From CAIUMH01 sp963758555 (GTDB lineage Bacteria > Actinomycetota > Acidimicrobiia > Acidimicrobiales > RAAP-2), in assembly GCA_963758555.1 (NCBI GenBank), contig CAVWVW010000004.1, forward strand, positions 124,001-188,000: a stretch of 64,000 nt of DNA, written 5' to 3'. The notes under the pieces were generated by a model. That model saw only the letters and a program-made list of their open reading frames with translations. It did no database searches and had not been told where the DNA came from. Both the position numbers and the translations under genes were made by a program. This document shows positions 1-9,505 of this stretch, piece after piece (the first letter of the stretch is position 1; the number at the start of each line of letters is the position of its first letter).

Positions 1-1
1 C

Positions 2-487
2 GGCTGGTCGGTCGTGATGAGTGGCCTCGAGACTGAGCGCTTCGGGGTGGCGGGCAACGTCGCCTTGCTACGACTGCTCCTTGAGGATCTTCTCGAGGTG
101 GCGAACGTTCTGGAGCTCGACGGCCAACGGGCGCTCGGCTTGGCGGACGTCCAGCAAGACATCGCAGATCTGGCGGCCCGAGCTGAGGCCGCTCGCGCCT
201 TCACCGACGGCCACGTGCTCTCTGCGATGTCAGGACGCGAGGTAGAAGGCGACGCCTCGATCGCCAAGCTCCTGCACACGGAGACCTACCAAGCAATCTC
301 TTCGTTTGCCGAGCACCTCATCGGCTCGGGCGATCTACCCGAGACAGAGGCCGGCGCCCGCGCCGCAGCGGGGCGGCTGCGCGACGCGTGGTTGTGGTCG
401 CGCGCGTTGACCATCTCGGGGGGCTCGTCCGAGATCATGAGGAACATCCTGGCGAAGCGTCGATTGAGACTGCCCACCGCTCGTTAG
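2..487 (+). CDS. acyl-CoA dehydrogenase, C-terminal part (5' end outside window)
   Basis: The reading frame is open from the first bases of the window, so the first ATG/GTG at 14-17 are internal and the gene starts upstream. What remains is the C-terminal all-alpha domain of a FAD-dependent acyl-CoA dehydrogenase, which oxidises an acyl-CoA to its 2,3-enoyl-CoA. The GW-then-ER pattern near the start and the closing SGGSSEIMRNILAKR segment are typical of the family: the FAD-contacting end found in FadE proteins. It ends 60 bases before the convergent AMP-dependent ligase gene. Substrate cannot be told from this fragment; the neighbours suggest degradation of a carboxylic acid activated by that ligase. 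Confidence 0.85.
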   Translation, partial: GWSVVMSGLETERFGVAGNVALLRLLLEDLLEVANVLELDGQRALGLADVQQDIADLAARAEAARAFTDGHVLSAMSGREVEGDASIAKLLHTETYQAISSFAEHLIGSGDLPETEAGARAAAGRLRDAWLWSRALTISGGSSEIMRNILAKRRLRLPTAR

Positions 488-546
488 GCGCCGCCCAGAA
501 GCATCGCTCGGGCAGCCTTTCTTCGCGCCGCTCGAGCGCGTCGATC

Positions 547-2115
547 TCAGCCCTCAGAGGCGCCCGAGCGGAGTCGTGGTGCGACGTACCTCACTCTTCC
601 GTCAGAACCTGCGCCAAGTGCTGTTCTGCTCAGCTTCTGCGTGGTGGTCAGAGGGAAGGGCTCATCCCACACAACGATCTCTTCAGGCAGGCTCCGACGT
701 GACAGCCCACGTGCGAGGAGGTCGTCCACGACGCCCTCAAAGCTCAGGCGGGCCTCCGGCGAGACGTGCAGGGCAAGAGCCAGCCGCTCCCCGGTCGCGG
801 GATCAGGCTGGACGAAGCAGGCGGCATCAAGCACGCCGGCCAGCGAAGCAGCCAGCTGCTCGACCTCGACCATCGAGATCTTGAGCCCGTTTCGGATCAC
901 GATCTCTTTGAGCCGTCCGGTGATCTTAAGTTCACCGTCTTCGAAGGTCCCGGCGTCACCCGTCAGGAACCAATCGCCATCGAAGCTGCCTTCGTTGTCC
1001 TCCTCGTCGAGGTAGCCAAGGAAGAGGTGCGGACCGCTGATCGCGCACTCTGCGGGATCCCGAGGTGAGCCGAGGCGGACTTCCACGCCGCGGTTGGGTG
1101 TTCCGTCGCGATGGAAACGGACCTCGGCGGGGGCATCGAGGGGCGTCGTCGTGCTCATCGGAGCCTCAGAGGACCCATAGGCCCGCGTGACGGTGATGGC
1201 GAAGCGGTGCTCAACCATCTCGAGGAGCTCATCATCGAGCATGGTGCCGCCAAGCGAGACCCGTCGAAGCGGCAGCTCGCTCACCGCTCGACGGGCAGCC
1301 TCACCGAAGAGTCGCCGGAGGATCACGTCGGGCCCGCCGTAGAAGGTGGCGCACGCGTCGAGCAGGAGGTCGAAGGTCACCTCGTCGTCCCAGTCGCTTA
1401 CCAGGACAGCACAACCGTGGATCAGGGGTGCGATCTCAAGGATCTGGAGGACACCGGTGACCGACGAGAGGGGGCTCACCACGAAGAGGCGGTCCTCATG
1501 GGTGAGCTCCAGCGCTTCGACGTAGTTCGTTGCCGCTTGTCGGATGGTGCTCGTGGAGTGGACGACGCCCTTTGGTCTCGCCGTCGAGCCTGAGGTGAAG
1601 AGCACGAGGTTGGGGCACTCGCCATTGCTGGCTGGGAACGTCGCCTCGGTGGCTGCGACCACCTCCGGCACGACGGTGAGCCAACCAAGCTCTGGATGGC
1701 GGCTCGCCAGTCCCTCGGCTCGGCCACCGAGCGCGACCGCGCCGGAAGGCGATGTGCGTTGCGCTGCTGCAACGAGCTCTGCGTCGCCGCTGTGATCGCT
1801 CAGCATCACGCAGCGCGCGCCAAGGCGCCTCAGGGCGTGCACCGCCACCGCGGCCCGGCAGCTGTTCTCGGAGATCACGATGATCGTGGACTCGTCGCTC
1901 ACTCCTTGCGCGGCCCAGGTCAGAGCCAGGCTCTCGACAGCGGCATCGAGCTCGGCGTAGCTCAGACGTTCATGTCGATCAACGAGGGCCAAGCCCGTTG
2001 GTGCATGGCGAGCCGCCTGACTCACGAGATCGACGCCGTTACCCCACGTGCCATCAGCTCGATAGCGGGCCTGGGCCCCGGTGCTGGGAGGGTGCGTCGC
2101 TACAATCCTTGACAA
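547..2115 (-). CDS. AMP-dependent acyl-CoA synthetase/ligase
   Basis: Class I adenylate-forming enzyme that activates a carboxylic acid with ATP and CoA. The phosphate-binding signature LFTSGSTARPKG lies near residues 172-183. The C-terminal part has the TGD...GRLKEIVIRNG hinge region and a late catalytic-lysine region (TTTQK). The open frame runs on to 2421, but that extension overlaps the divergent TetR gene. I chose the TTG at 2115 because a GGGAGG lies 9 bases upstream and the 522-residue product is a normal family length. The TetR-type regulator starts 72 bases away on the opposite strand, so they probably share a promoter region. Substrate is unknown. Confidence 0.85.
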   Translation of the reverse strand: MSRIVATHPPSTGAQARYRADGTWGNGVDLVSQAARHAPTGLALVDRHERLSYAELDAAVESLALTWAAQGVSDESTIIVISENSCRAAVAVHALRRLGARCVMLSDHSGDAELVAAAQRTSPSGAVALGGRAEGLASRHPELGWLTVVPEVVAATEATFPASNGECPNLVLFTSGSTARPKGVVHSTSTIRQAATNYVEALELTHEDRLFVVSPLSSVTGVLQILEIAPLIHGCAVLVSDWDDEVTFDLLLDACATFYGGPDVILRRLFGEAARRAVSELPLRRVSLGGTMLDDELLEMVEHRFAITVTRAYGSSEAPMSTTTPLDAPAEVRFHRDGTPNRGVEVRLGSPRDPAECAISGPHLFLGYLDEEDNEGSFDGDWFLTGDAGTFEDGELKITGRLKEIVIRNGLKISMVEVEQLAASLAGVLDAACFVQPDPATGERLALALHVSPEARLSFEGVVDDLLARGLSRRSLPEEIVVWDEPFPLTTTQKLSRTALGAGSDGRVRYVAPRLRSGASEG

Positions 2116-2186
2116 CCTGCGATGCCTCCCGTCGCCGATCGGGACTGGTCTGAGGGGTCCAGAGTAGAGTTTCCCTCGGAGGTCAC

Positions 2187-2861
2187 GTGGCTGCTGAGAG
2201 CGTTCGCATCCCCAACGCCAGTCGAGGCCGCACGGCCGACACGAGCGACAGCGACTCGAGCCCAAAGCGCCGCGGCACGGGGCGAACCATCCGGGGTCGT
2301 CAGAGTCGCCAGCTGTTGCTCGACGCTGCTCGGGCCGTCTTCGAGCGCGAGGGCTTCCTGCGGACGCGCATTGCCGACATCGCCAAGGAGGCGAAGGTCT
2401 CCCACGGCACGTTCTACACATACTTCTTCTCCAAAGAAGAGGTGTTCCGAGAGATCGTCGACTCGGTCGAGATCGATCTGCTCCGAAGTGAGTCGGTCGG
2501 GAGCGATGACCCTGTGGAGCGCATCCGCTCCGGTAACCGCCACTACCTCGAGTCCTTCCGGGACAACGCCGCCATCTTGCGGGTGATCAAGCAAGTCTCA
2601 ACCTTCGACGAGGAAGTCCGCATGAGGAGAGAGGAGCCTCAGTCCAAGTTCGCCGTGGCACTGATGCGCCGAACCCGCGCCTACCAAGAGCAGGGCCTCA
2701 TCCAGTCGGATCTCGATCCCTGGATTACCGCCAACGCCCTCGGGGGCATGGTGTCCAACTTCGCGGATCTGATGTTCATCCAAGGCCACCCGTTCGACTT
2801 CGATCTCGTGGTCGATCAGCTGACGGCGCTGTGGGCGAGAGCCGTCGGCCTCGAGAGCTAG
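2187..2861 (+). CDS. TetR/AcrR family transcriptional regulator
   Basis: The N-terminal DNA-binding domain is clear after a disordered, charged leader of about 35 residues: a helix with RQLLLDAARAVFEREGF, then TRIADIAKEAKVSHGTFYTYF, the TetR helix-turn-helix. The remainder is the usual ligand-binding helical domain. The GTG start is preceded by GGAGG. It is transcribed away from the acyl-CoA ligase gene across 71 bases, the classic arrangement of a local repressor, so an acyl-CoA or similar lipid effector is a reasonable guess, but no ligand can be read from sequence. Confidence 0.9.
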   Translation: MAAESVRIPNASRGRTADTSDSDSSPKRRGTGRTIRGRQSRQLLLDAARAVFEREGFLRTRIADIAKEAKVSHGTFYTYFFSKEEVFREIVDSVEIDLLRSESVGSDDPVERIRSGNRHYLESFRDNAAILRVIKQVSTFDEEVRMRREEPQSKFAVALMRRTRAYQEQGLIQSDLDPWITANALGGMVSNFADLMFIQGHPFDFDLVVDQLTALWARAVGLES

Positions 2862-2915
2862 ATCCTCTGCCGCTCACGCAGACGAGGATCGATCGAGGAG
2901 ATCGAGCCCTTCTCC

Positions 2916-3794
2916 TCAGCTGATCTTGAGCAGCCGAGCTGCGTTGTCGCGAAGGAAACCTGGCCAGACCTCGTCCTTAAGCGGCACGTCGCGCATCTCG
3001 GTCATGATCCGCTCCAAGGAGAGCCCCATCGGGAAGTAGCCCCCGTAGAGGAGCCGATCAGCACCCCTCGAGTTCGCGTAGTCGAGCACCGTCGAGGGGT
3101 AGTAGCGAGGTGCGAAGGCACTGGTCGAATAGAAGAGATTCGGCCACTTGACCATGAGCTTGACCGCGAGTGCCTCCCAAGGCTCTCCTCCGTGGCGGAG
3201 CACCACGTTGAGCTCAGGGAAGTCATAGAGCACGTCTTCGACGAGCTCGACCTTCTGGCAGAAGCTCTTGACTCGAGGACCAGGGATCCCCACGTTGATG
3301 AAGACCGGCAGATCGAGCTCCACGCAGGTCGAGTAGAGCGGGTACATCAGCCGATCGTTGATGGGCACCTGGGGCTGGAACCCGGCGGGGAAGAAGGTCA
3401 CGGCGCGCACGTCATGAGCGCTGTGGGCGGCCCGAAGCTTGCGCACTGCGTCGACGCCGTCGTTCGGATCGGGAGAGAACGAGCCCACGAAGCGCTCAGG
3501 GAAACGAGCCAGCGCCACGTCAGCGACGTCACCTTTGGCCACGCTGATCATCCCGATCTCCACGCCCCAGCGATCCATCGCCGCCAGGGTGTACTTGACC
3601 GGATCGGTCTCGCCTGAGTCGCCGTAGCCCTTCTCGGGCACGTCAAGGAACATGTACTCGACCGGCATCTCAAAGGCATCACGAGACGCCTGGTCTCGCG
3701 TCTGCTCGAAGAGCTTGGCGTAGCTGGCTCGCACGTCAGCGTGCGGGAAGCCGATCATGGTGTCGATCGCCTTGATGCCCTCGACGTAGGCCAT
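2916..3794 (-). CDS. amidohydrolase-related metal-dependent hydrolase
   Basis: A 292-residue protein of the amidohydrolase_2 type (TIM-barrel; the ACMSD/decarboxylase and related hydrolase group). Visible features are an N-terminal IDTMIGFPHAD segment where the first metal motif would be, a central VFINVGIPGPRVKS strand, the HGGEPW motif around residue 200, and a C-terminal LLYGGYFPMG in place of the more usual YGSDWP. The open frame extends to 3848 and would overlap the upstream gene; the ATG at 3794 leaves a 25-base gap and gives a sensible start. Probably co-transcribed with the related upstream hydrolase at 3820-4995. Reaction unknown. Confidence 0.75.
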   Translation of the reverse strand: MAYVEGIKAIDTMIGFPHADVRASYAKLFEQTRDQASRDAFEMPVEYMFLDVPEKGYGDSGETDPVKYTLAAMDRWGVEIGMISVAKGDVADVALARFPERFVGSFSPDPNDGVDAVRKLRAAHSAHDVRAVTFFPAGFQPQVPINDRLMYPLYSTCVELDLPVFINVGIPGPRVKSFCQKVELVEDVLYDFPELNVVLRHGGEPWEALAVKLMVKWPNLFYSTSAFAPRYYPSTVLDYANSRGADRLLYGGYFPMGLSLERIMTEMRDVPLKDEVWPGFLRDNAARLLKIS

Positions 3795-3819
3795 CAGTGC
3801 GGTAGATCCAGGACACTTC

Positions 3820-4995
3820 TCACGGTACGGGGACCCCGAGGAGCTCAAGGGCGTTGTCGCGAGAGATCTTCCGCGTCACCGACTCGTCAGCCCAGGCAAG
3901 CGAGTTGGTCACGAAGTCAAGCGGCTTGACCACGCCCTCTGCGTGCGGCCAGTCGGAGCCGAGCAGCATGCGCTCGACCTTGACCTCGCTCGAGAGCTCC
4001 GAGACATCGTCCTCCCAGAACGGGGTGACCCAGACGTGCTCATCGAGCATGTCGAGTGGATCCGTCGTGAAGTAGCCCGGATTGCGGTTGGCTGCGTCGG
4101 CCAAGCGGTGACGCAGGTCGGGCAGCCAACCGGCGCCGTTCTCCACCGAGGCAAACCGGAGCTTGGGGAAGCGCTCGAAGAGGAGCTGGCAGATGGCGGC
4201 CGCGTAGAAGTCGAGCACACCGCGGTGCTTCGTGATCACACCACGCAGAGGGGAGCGAAACAGCGATGAGGTCTCGGAGGACCCTTCCCACATGTCCATG
4301 ATGAAGTCGTATTCGAGCCCAGCGTGCGTGGCCACGACGACGCCGCTCTCGTTGGCCAGGTTCCAGAAGCGATCGAAGATCGGGTCGAAGGGAGAGTGAT
4401 ACGTGCCCTTCACGAGCGCGGGACTGCAGCGGATGTTGATGATGAAAGCGTCTCGCTCGAGGAGTCGCACGAGTTCGTCGTGCGCAGCATCTGGGTCGAG
4501 CATGGCCACGTAGGGAACGGCGAAGATCCGATCCTGGTACCGATAGCCCCAGTCGTCCTCGAGCCAGCGGTTGAAGCCTGAGAAGACAGAGCTTGCGGCT
4601 TCCGGGTCATCCTTGAGCGCCTCTTCCAGGCCGACACCCAGGGTCGGGAACAGCAAGGTGCCGCCGACGGCCTGCTCGTCCATCGCAGCGAGCCTGGCGT
4701 CTCGGTCCCGATAGGCCGGCCGGATCGGCTCCAGCTCACCGAACGCCTCCCTGATGCCCTGTCGCTTGGGGTTGCCTCGGTACCAGTCGTGCAAGATCCC
4801 TGGCTTGGCCACCGGGTCGAAGGTCGGGTTGGCGATATAGCGGTTGATCTTGCCGCCGACGACGAACCGCTGCTTGCCGTCGATGGTCTGGAACGTCGCC
4901 CCGCGCTCGCCGAGGGCCGGGTCGGCGTAGCGCGTGAAGGCGTCAGTCGCCTCGTAGTAATGACCATCGAAGTCGAAGATCTTGAAGTCAAGCAT
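3820..4995 (-). CDS. amidohydrolase 2 family protein
   Basis: A 391-residue amidohydrolase-superfamily protein. It starts with KIFDFDGHYYEATDAF (in place of the DxHxH first metal motif, with only one His), has VVATHAGLEYDF in the middle (metal-binding His), and closes with LLGSDWPHAEG (catalytic Asp of the superfamily), followed by a helical ISRDNALELLGV tail. This is the pattern of the actinobacterial 'amidohydrolase family protein' group commonly found among lipid- or aromatic-degradation genes. It is the first gene of a probable two-gene unit with 2916-3794. A palindrome lies 76 bases upstream of its start. Confidence 0.8.
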   Translation of the reverse strand: MLDFKIFDFDGHYYEATDAFTRYADPALGERGATFQTIDGKQRFVVGGKINRYIANPTFDPVAKPGILHDWYRGNPKRQGIREAFGELEPIRPAYRDRDARLAAMDEQAVGGTLLFPTLGVGLEEALKDDPEAASSVFSGFNRWLEDDWGYRYQDRIFAVPYVAMLDPDAAHDELVRLLERDAFIINIRCSPALVKGTYHSPFDPIFDRFWNLANESGVVVATHAGLEYDFIMDMWEGSSETSSLFRSPLRGVITKHRGVLDFYAAAICQLLFERFPKLRFASVENGAGWLPDLRHRLADAANRNPGYFTTDPLDMLDEHVWVTPFWEDDVSELSSEVKVERMLLGSDWPHAEGVVKPLDFVTNSLAWADESVTRKISRDNALELLGVPVP

Positions 4996-5070
4996 CGGTG
5001 CCTCCAGCGTGGCTCAGGGAGCGACCACGAGCACGTCGAGTGCCCAGGCCCCACAGAGGGGACAATAGTT

Positions 5071-5082
5071 GACATTCATGTC
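5071..5082. promoter_or_regulatory. 12-bp palindrome upstream of amidohydrolase operon
   Basis: GACATTCATGTC is a perfect inverted repeat (5-bp arms, 2-bp centre), extended by a partial match on each side, in the 116-base gap between the amidohydrolase start at 4995 and the end of the acyl-CoA dehydrogenase gene. The size suits a small dimeric repressor site. Assignment as an operator is inference. Confidence 0.35.
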
Positions 5083-5111
5083 GATGTTTGGGGGCACGCT
5101 CGAGATCGTGC

Positions 5112-6416
5112 TCAACCCTGCTCAAGGGCGAAGTGTTCCAAGATCGCCGCGAACCGCTCCTGGGAGGCGGCAGCCCGGGTCGGCACGTGCTCGGTGGGCA
5201 CCTCGGAGGGCGAGTAGCGCTTGAGGACCTGCCGAGCCACCGACACGCGATGGACCTCGTCGGGCCCGTCATAGATGCGCGCCGCTCGCGCATGGCGGTA
5301 CATCGCTTCGAGGGGCATGTCAGTCGAGTAGCCGAGGCCGCCGTGGACCTGGATGGCCCGATCGATCACGTTGTAGAGGACCTGGGCCCCGAAGTACTTG
5401 ACCATGGCGATCTCGACCCGAGCGGCCGCCGCGCCGACCTTGTCCATCTTCCATGCCGCATGCAGCGTCATGAGTCGGGCCGCCTGCATCTCGGCCATCG
5501 AGTCGGCGATCCAGTTCTGCACGGTCTGCTTCTCGGCCAGCGGGCCACCGTGAGCCTGACGCGAGAGCGCCCGCTCGCAGAGCATGTCGAAGGCGCGTTT
5601 CGATTGGCCGAGCCACCGCATGGCGTGATGGATGCGACCTGGCCCCAAGCGCAGCTGGGCCAAGGCGAAGCCCTCACCCTCGTAGCCCACGAGGTTCTCA
5701 ATGGGCACCCGGACCTCATCGAAGCGGACCTCGGCGTGGTTCCAGTAGCGACCGAACTCGACCTCCGGCGCCTCCATCGAGCCAATGTCGCGCACCACCG
5801 AGACGCCCGCGGTTTCCTTCGGCACGATGATCATCGAGGTTCCCTTGTAAGGGTGCACGTCAGGGTTGGTCACCGCCATGACGATGAAGAAGTCAGCCAC
5901 CGATCCGTTGGTGGTGAACCACTTGTGAGCGTCGATCACCCACTCGTCACCGTCTTGGCGGGCTCGCGATGCGAGGAGCGTCGGGTCGGAGCCCGCCGTC
6001 CCGGGCTCCGTCATGGCGAACGCGCTCCGCAGCTCGCCGTTGAGCAGCGGGGTGAGCCAGCGCTCACGCTGCTCCGGGCGGTCGTGCTGCTGGAGCCCGA
6101 GCGCCAAGAGCTCGGCGTTCCCCGAGTCAGGTGCGTTGTTGCCGAAGACCAGCGGCCCGTAGATGGACTCGCCGAGGATCTCGTGCATGAGGCCAAGCTT
6201 GAGCTGCCCGAAGCCTCTGCCGCCGAGCTCTGGGTCGAGATGTGCGGCCCAGAGGCCCTGGCGCTTCACCTCGTCCTGGAGAGGCTTGACCAGCACAGAG
6301 AGCTGGTCCCAGGTGAGGTCGAGCGGTTCCAAGGGATAGATCTCCTCGACCATGAACGAGCGCATCCAGGCCAACTTCGACTCGAACTCCGGCTCTGTCT
6401 CAAAATCCCAAGCCAT
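5112..6416 (-). CDS. ACAD10/ACAD11-like acyl-CoA dehydrogenase
   Basis: A 434-residue flavoprotein acyl-CoA dehydrogenase. The FAD/substrate motif FAMTEPGTAGSDPT is near residue 130. The C-terminal half carries GPGRIHHAMRW and, near the end, RIYDGPDEVHR, features I associate with the ACAD10/11 group rather than with ordinary FadE enzymes. In that group the dehydrogenase works with an aminoglycoside-phosphotransferase-like kinase on 4-hydroxyacyl-CoAs. A gene for such a kinase is the divergent neighbour at 6547. The ATG at 6416 is preceded by a strong GGGAGAGGAG site; the longer frame to 6476 adds an Arg-rich stretch with no support. Confidence 0.85.
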   Translation of the reverse strand: MAWDFETEPEFESKLAWMRSFMVEEIYPLEPLDLTWDQLSVLVKPLQDEVKRQGLWAAHLDPELGGRGFGQLKLGLMHEILGESIYGPLVFGNNAPDSGNAELLALGLQQHDRPEQRERWLTPLLNGELRSAFAMTEPGTAGSDPTLLASRARQDGDEWVIDAHKWFTTNGSVADFFIVMAVTNPDVHPYKGTSMIIVPKETAGVSVVRDIGSMEAPEVEFGRYWNHAEVRFDEVRVPIENLVGYEGEGFALAQLRLGPGRIHHAMRWLGQSKRAFDMLCERALSRQAHGGPLAEKQTVQNWIADSMAEMQAARLMTLHAAWKMDKVGAAAARVEIAMVKYFGAQVLYNVIDRAIQVHGGLGYSTDMPLEAMYRHARAARIYDGPDEVHRVSVARQVLKRYSPSEVPTEHVPTRAAASQERFAAILEHFALEQG

Positions 6417-6546
6417 GTCGCTCCTCTCCCTCGCGCTGCGAACCCGAGCCCGTTCGCGTCTCGCCTCTGGGCACATAAGCAGGCACCGCTCCGGGTCACG
6501 CCTGGCTGCTCGGGAGCGACACTATCGCCACCGCTAACCTCACCTC

Positions 6547-7600
6547 GTGGCCGATAGAAAGCATGTCCAAGGCATCGACCACGAGAGCGTCTCCGCCTGG
6601 CTGACCGCCAACGTGAAGGAAGCACACGGTCCGTTTACCTTCGAGCTCATCGCTGGTGGCCGCTCCAACCTGACGTTCAGGGTCAGCGGCAGCGACGGCG
6701 TCAGCTTCGCGCTGCGCCGCCCGCCCATCGCCCAGGTGCTCAGCACGGCGCACGACATGCTCAGAGAGCACCGAGTGATCGCGGCGCTCGGCAGCACCGA
6801 CGTACCGGTTCCCCACGTCTTCGGCGTCTGCGAGGACGAGAGCGTCAACGAGCGTCCCTTCTACGTGATGGAGTTCGTCGACGGCATGATCCTGCGCTCC
6901 GAAGAGGTGGTCGAAGAGCGATGTCCTGTTTCGATCCGACCTCTCATCGGTCGCAACCTGGCGAGCGCGCTGGTCGCCCTCCACCGCGTCGATCCCGACA
7001 AGATCGGACTGGGCACCCTGGGCCGCAAGGACGCCTACGTCGAGCGCCAGCTCAAGCGCTGGAGCACGCAGTTCGAGCAGATGGTCGGACCCGAGGACCG
7101 CCATGCCGATCTCGTCCGAAGCGTGAACCAGCGTCTCGAGCGCGCAGGTCCCCGTCCAACAGGCCGCCACCATCGTGCACGGTGACTTTCGGCTCGACAA
7201 CACCGTGCTCAACGACGCCGGCTCGGTGAAGGCCATCTTGGATTGGGAGCTGTGCACGCTCGGGGACCCGCTGGCCGACCTGGCGCTGCTCATGGTCTAT
7301 TGGGCAGAGCCCGGCGACTCCGTGGTGGCCTTAGAGGGCCAGTCACCCACCCTGGCTTCGGGCTTCGGCACCAGAGCGGCGATCTTGGACGAGTACCAGC
7401 GCCAGAGCGACCTCGATCTCTCCGGGCTTCCGTACTACACCGCCTTCAGCTACTGGCGACTCGCCTGCATCCTCCAGGGCGTCTACCGCCGCTACCAGGA
7501 AGGGGCCAGCGCCGGCGATGACTCGAGCGTCGACGCCTTCCCTGAGCACATCGGGGGGCTGGCTCGTGCAGCCCAGGAGATCCTCGACGAGTCCCGCTGA
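6547..7600 (+). CDS. aminoglycoside-phosphotransferase-like kinase (apparent frameshift)
   Basis: Protein-kinase-like fold of the APH/choline kinase family. The N-terminal lobe (GGRSNLTFRV, a lysine-poor G-loop region) is in one frame. The catalytic part, HGDFRLDN and ILDWELCTLGDPLADLA, is in another, so a single-base indel near 7138-7145 must be corrected to join them; the corrected product is about 351 residues, normal for the family. Related kinase domains are fused to the dehydrogenase domain in ACAD10/ACAD11 and paired as LvaA/LvaC in Pseudomonas levulinate catabolism. Here the partner ACAD gene is divergent, 130 bases away. Starts at GTG 6547. Confidence 0.8.
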
Positions 7601-7691
7601 GCCCGCCGCCACCGAGCGGCGCGTGCATGGAGCCCCTCGCTCCGCACCGGCACAGGGGTTCGCGGGACCTCCACCGGGGTAGCGTTCAGCC

Positions 7692-8408
7692 ATGGTGTTC
7701 AACTTCCCGGCCTGGCGTCGCCAAAGCGACGACGAGACCGACGAGCACCTCCCAGGCCTCGCCGGGCCGCCTCCTCTGCTCAACCAGGTCGATGCGATCT
7801 TGCGCCAGGTGTTCGCCCTGGTCGGAGAGGGCATCGCCGGGGCCACGCACGCCCTGCTCACCGGAGATCGAGACGCGGCAAAAGCGCTGGTGGCCCAAGA
7901 CGAAGTCATCGACGAGCTGGTCTTGGACCTCCACGGCTTGGTCGAACAGGGGCTCGTCGAGTCTGGTCGCAGCGCCGTCGAGCGCCAGCGACTCATCGGC
8001 ACGTTGCGCATGCTCCCTGACCTGGAGCGAAACGGCGACCTCGCCGAGCACATCGCTCGGCGAGCCGCCCGGGGGCTCGGCCAAGAGATGAATGCTCGGT
8101 CACGAGGGCTCGTCGAGAGGATGGGCGAGGTGGCAGCCGCCATGTGGCGCCACACCGCTGAGGTCATCGAAGATCCCACCGGGACCGAGGCGGCCACCGT
8201 CGAGGACCTCGACGACGAGCTAGACGACCTGCACGTCACCCTCACCGCCGAGCTCGTCTCTGGCTCGTCTCCGCTGCCCGTCGCCATCGAGATCGCCATG
8301 GTGGCTCGCTTCTACGAGCGCTTCGGCGACCACTCCGTCAACCTGGCCCGGCGCATGTCGATGTTCTTGGGCGCTCCTGTGCACCTGCCACCCGCAGGAG
8401 CCGACTGA
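7692..8408 (+). CDS. phoU: PhoU-like phosphate transport regulator
   Basis: A 238-residue all-helical protein with two PhoU-type three-helix repeats. Each repeat has the conserved pattern: LVAQDEVIDELVLDLH in the first and VEDLDDELDDLHVTL in the second, followed by AMVARFYERFGDHSVNLARR, which is the E(R)xxDHxxNIA metal-binding motif of PhoU. The length is typical. Family role: negative control of the PhoR/Pst phosphate system. No pst or pho genes are adjacent; it sits alone between the kinase and the convergent asd gene. Confidence 0.85.
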   Translation: MVFNFPAWRRQSDDETDEHLPGLAGPPPLLNQVDAILRQVFALVGEGIAGATHALLTGDRDAAKALVAQDEVIDELVLDLHGLVEQGLVESGRSAVERQRLIGTLRMLPDLERNGDLAEHIARRAARGLGQEMNARSRGLVERMGEVAAAMWRHTAEVIEDPTGTEAATVEDLDDELDDLHVTLTAELVSGSSPLPVAIEIAMVARFYERFGDHSVNLARRMSMFLGAPVHLPPAGAD

Positions 8409-8436
8409 CCGAGACCCAGGTCGCCTGAGGGCGGAC

Positions 8437-9463
8437 CTAGAACCGACGCTCGAGCAGGGCCTCGGCGATCTGCACGGCGTTGAGCGCCGCACCCTTTCGC
8501 AGGTTGTCGCCGACCACGAAGAGCGCCAGACCGTGCTCGACGCCCTCCGCTCGACGCACGCGACCCACCAACGAGGGGTCGGTGCCAGCAGCATCGAGCG
8601 CGGTGGGCATGTCGCTCACGATCACGCCGGGTGCCTGCTCAAGGAGCGCGAGAGCCCGTTCGGGGCTGAGCTCCCCTTCGAATGAGGCGGTGATCGAGGC
8701 GCTGTGACCGGTGAAGACCGGCACACGTGTGCAGGTGCAGCTGACGGGGAGCTCGGGGAGCTCGAGGATCTTTCGTGACTCGTTGCGATACTTCTGCTCC
8801 TCGTCGGTCTCACCTCGGCCGTCAGGCACGATGGAGCCCGCCAGGGGCAGGACGTTGTGGGCGATGATGCCCGGGAACTTCTTCGGGCTCCCGAGATCGA
8901 GCGCCCGCCCGTCGAGAGCAAGCTCGTCAGCTCGACCAGCCGAGCGGTCGAGCTCGAGCCGCGAGCTCTGCGACACCCTCGCGACCCCCACCCGAGACCG
9001 CTTGGAACGTGGTCACGATCAACGACCGAAGCCCCGCCTCATCGTGGAGCGGCTTGAGCACAGGCATGGCCACCATGGTCGTGCAGTTGGGGTTGGCCAC
9101 GATCCCCCTCGGGATCGACGCCAAGGCGTGGGCGTTGACCTCAGGGACCACAAGGGGCACGTCAGGATCCATCCGCCACGCCGACGAGTTGTCGATCACG
9201 ATCGCTCCGGCCTCGGCCAGACGTGGCGAGAGCACCCTCGAGCTGGTGGCCCCCGCCGCAGAGAGCGCGACGTCGATGCCCGAGAAGTCAGCACCCTCCG
9301 CGTCTTCGACGAGGACCTCACGGCCTCCGAAGCGCAAGGTCGTGCCAGCGGAGCGCGCCGACGCGAAGAAGCGCACCTCGTCAACGGGAAAGCGACGATC
9401 CTCCAGCAGCTGGCGCATCACCGAACCGGCTTGGCCGGTGGCACCGACAACAGCGACTCTCAT
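8437..9463 (-). CDS. asd: aspartate-semialdehyde dehydrogenase (apparent frameshift)
   Basis: Reduces aspartyl-4-phosphate to aspartate semialdehyde, a branch point for lysine, diaminopimelate, threonine and methionine. The N-terminal half has VAVVGATGQAGSVM (NADP binding), SAAGATSS, and the active-site segment VANPNCTTM with the catalytic Cys. The C-terminal half is in another frame: KKFPGIIAHNVLPLAG and a late FTGHSASI with the conserved His. One single-base indel between about 8935 and 8990 joins them; the corrected length (about 342 residues) is standard. It lies 42 bases downstream of the aspartokinase gene on the same strand, the usual ask-asd operon. Confidence 0.92.
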
Positions 9464-9505
9464 GGCGTCAAGCGTAGGGGAAGGTCTCGAGCTCGCCGAG
9501 CGAGC

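Noticed and set aside
547..2421. 624-residue version of the acyl-CoA ligase
   Set aside because: The extra 100 residues are Arg/Cys-rich, overlap the TetR gene on the other strand and lack family similarity. The TTG at 2115 with GGGAGG upstream fits better.
5112..6416. Methylsuccinyl-CoA dehydrogenase (missing EMC gene) among the acyl-CoA dehydrogenases
   Set aside because: The complete ones are 383 and 434 residues; the EMC enzyme is about 550 residues with an N-terminal extension, and this one has ACAD10/11 features.
5112..6557. Long opposite-strand open frames in GC-rich genes (for example 5088-6557 and 13865-15544)
   Set aside because: They are shadows of strongly biased codon use in the acyl-CoA dehydrogenase and ecm genes; their products are rich in His, Arg and Gly and show no domain.
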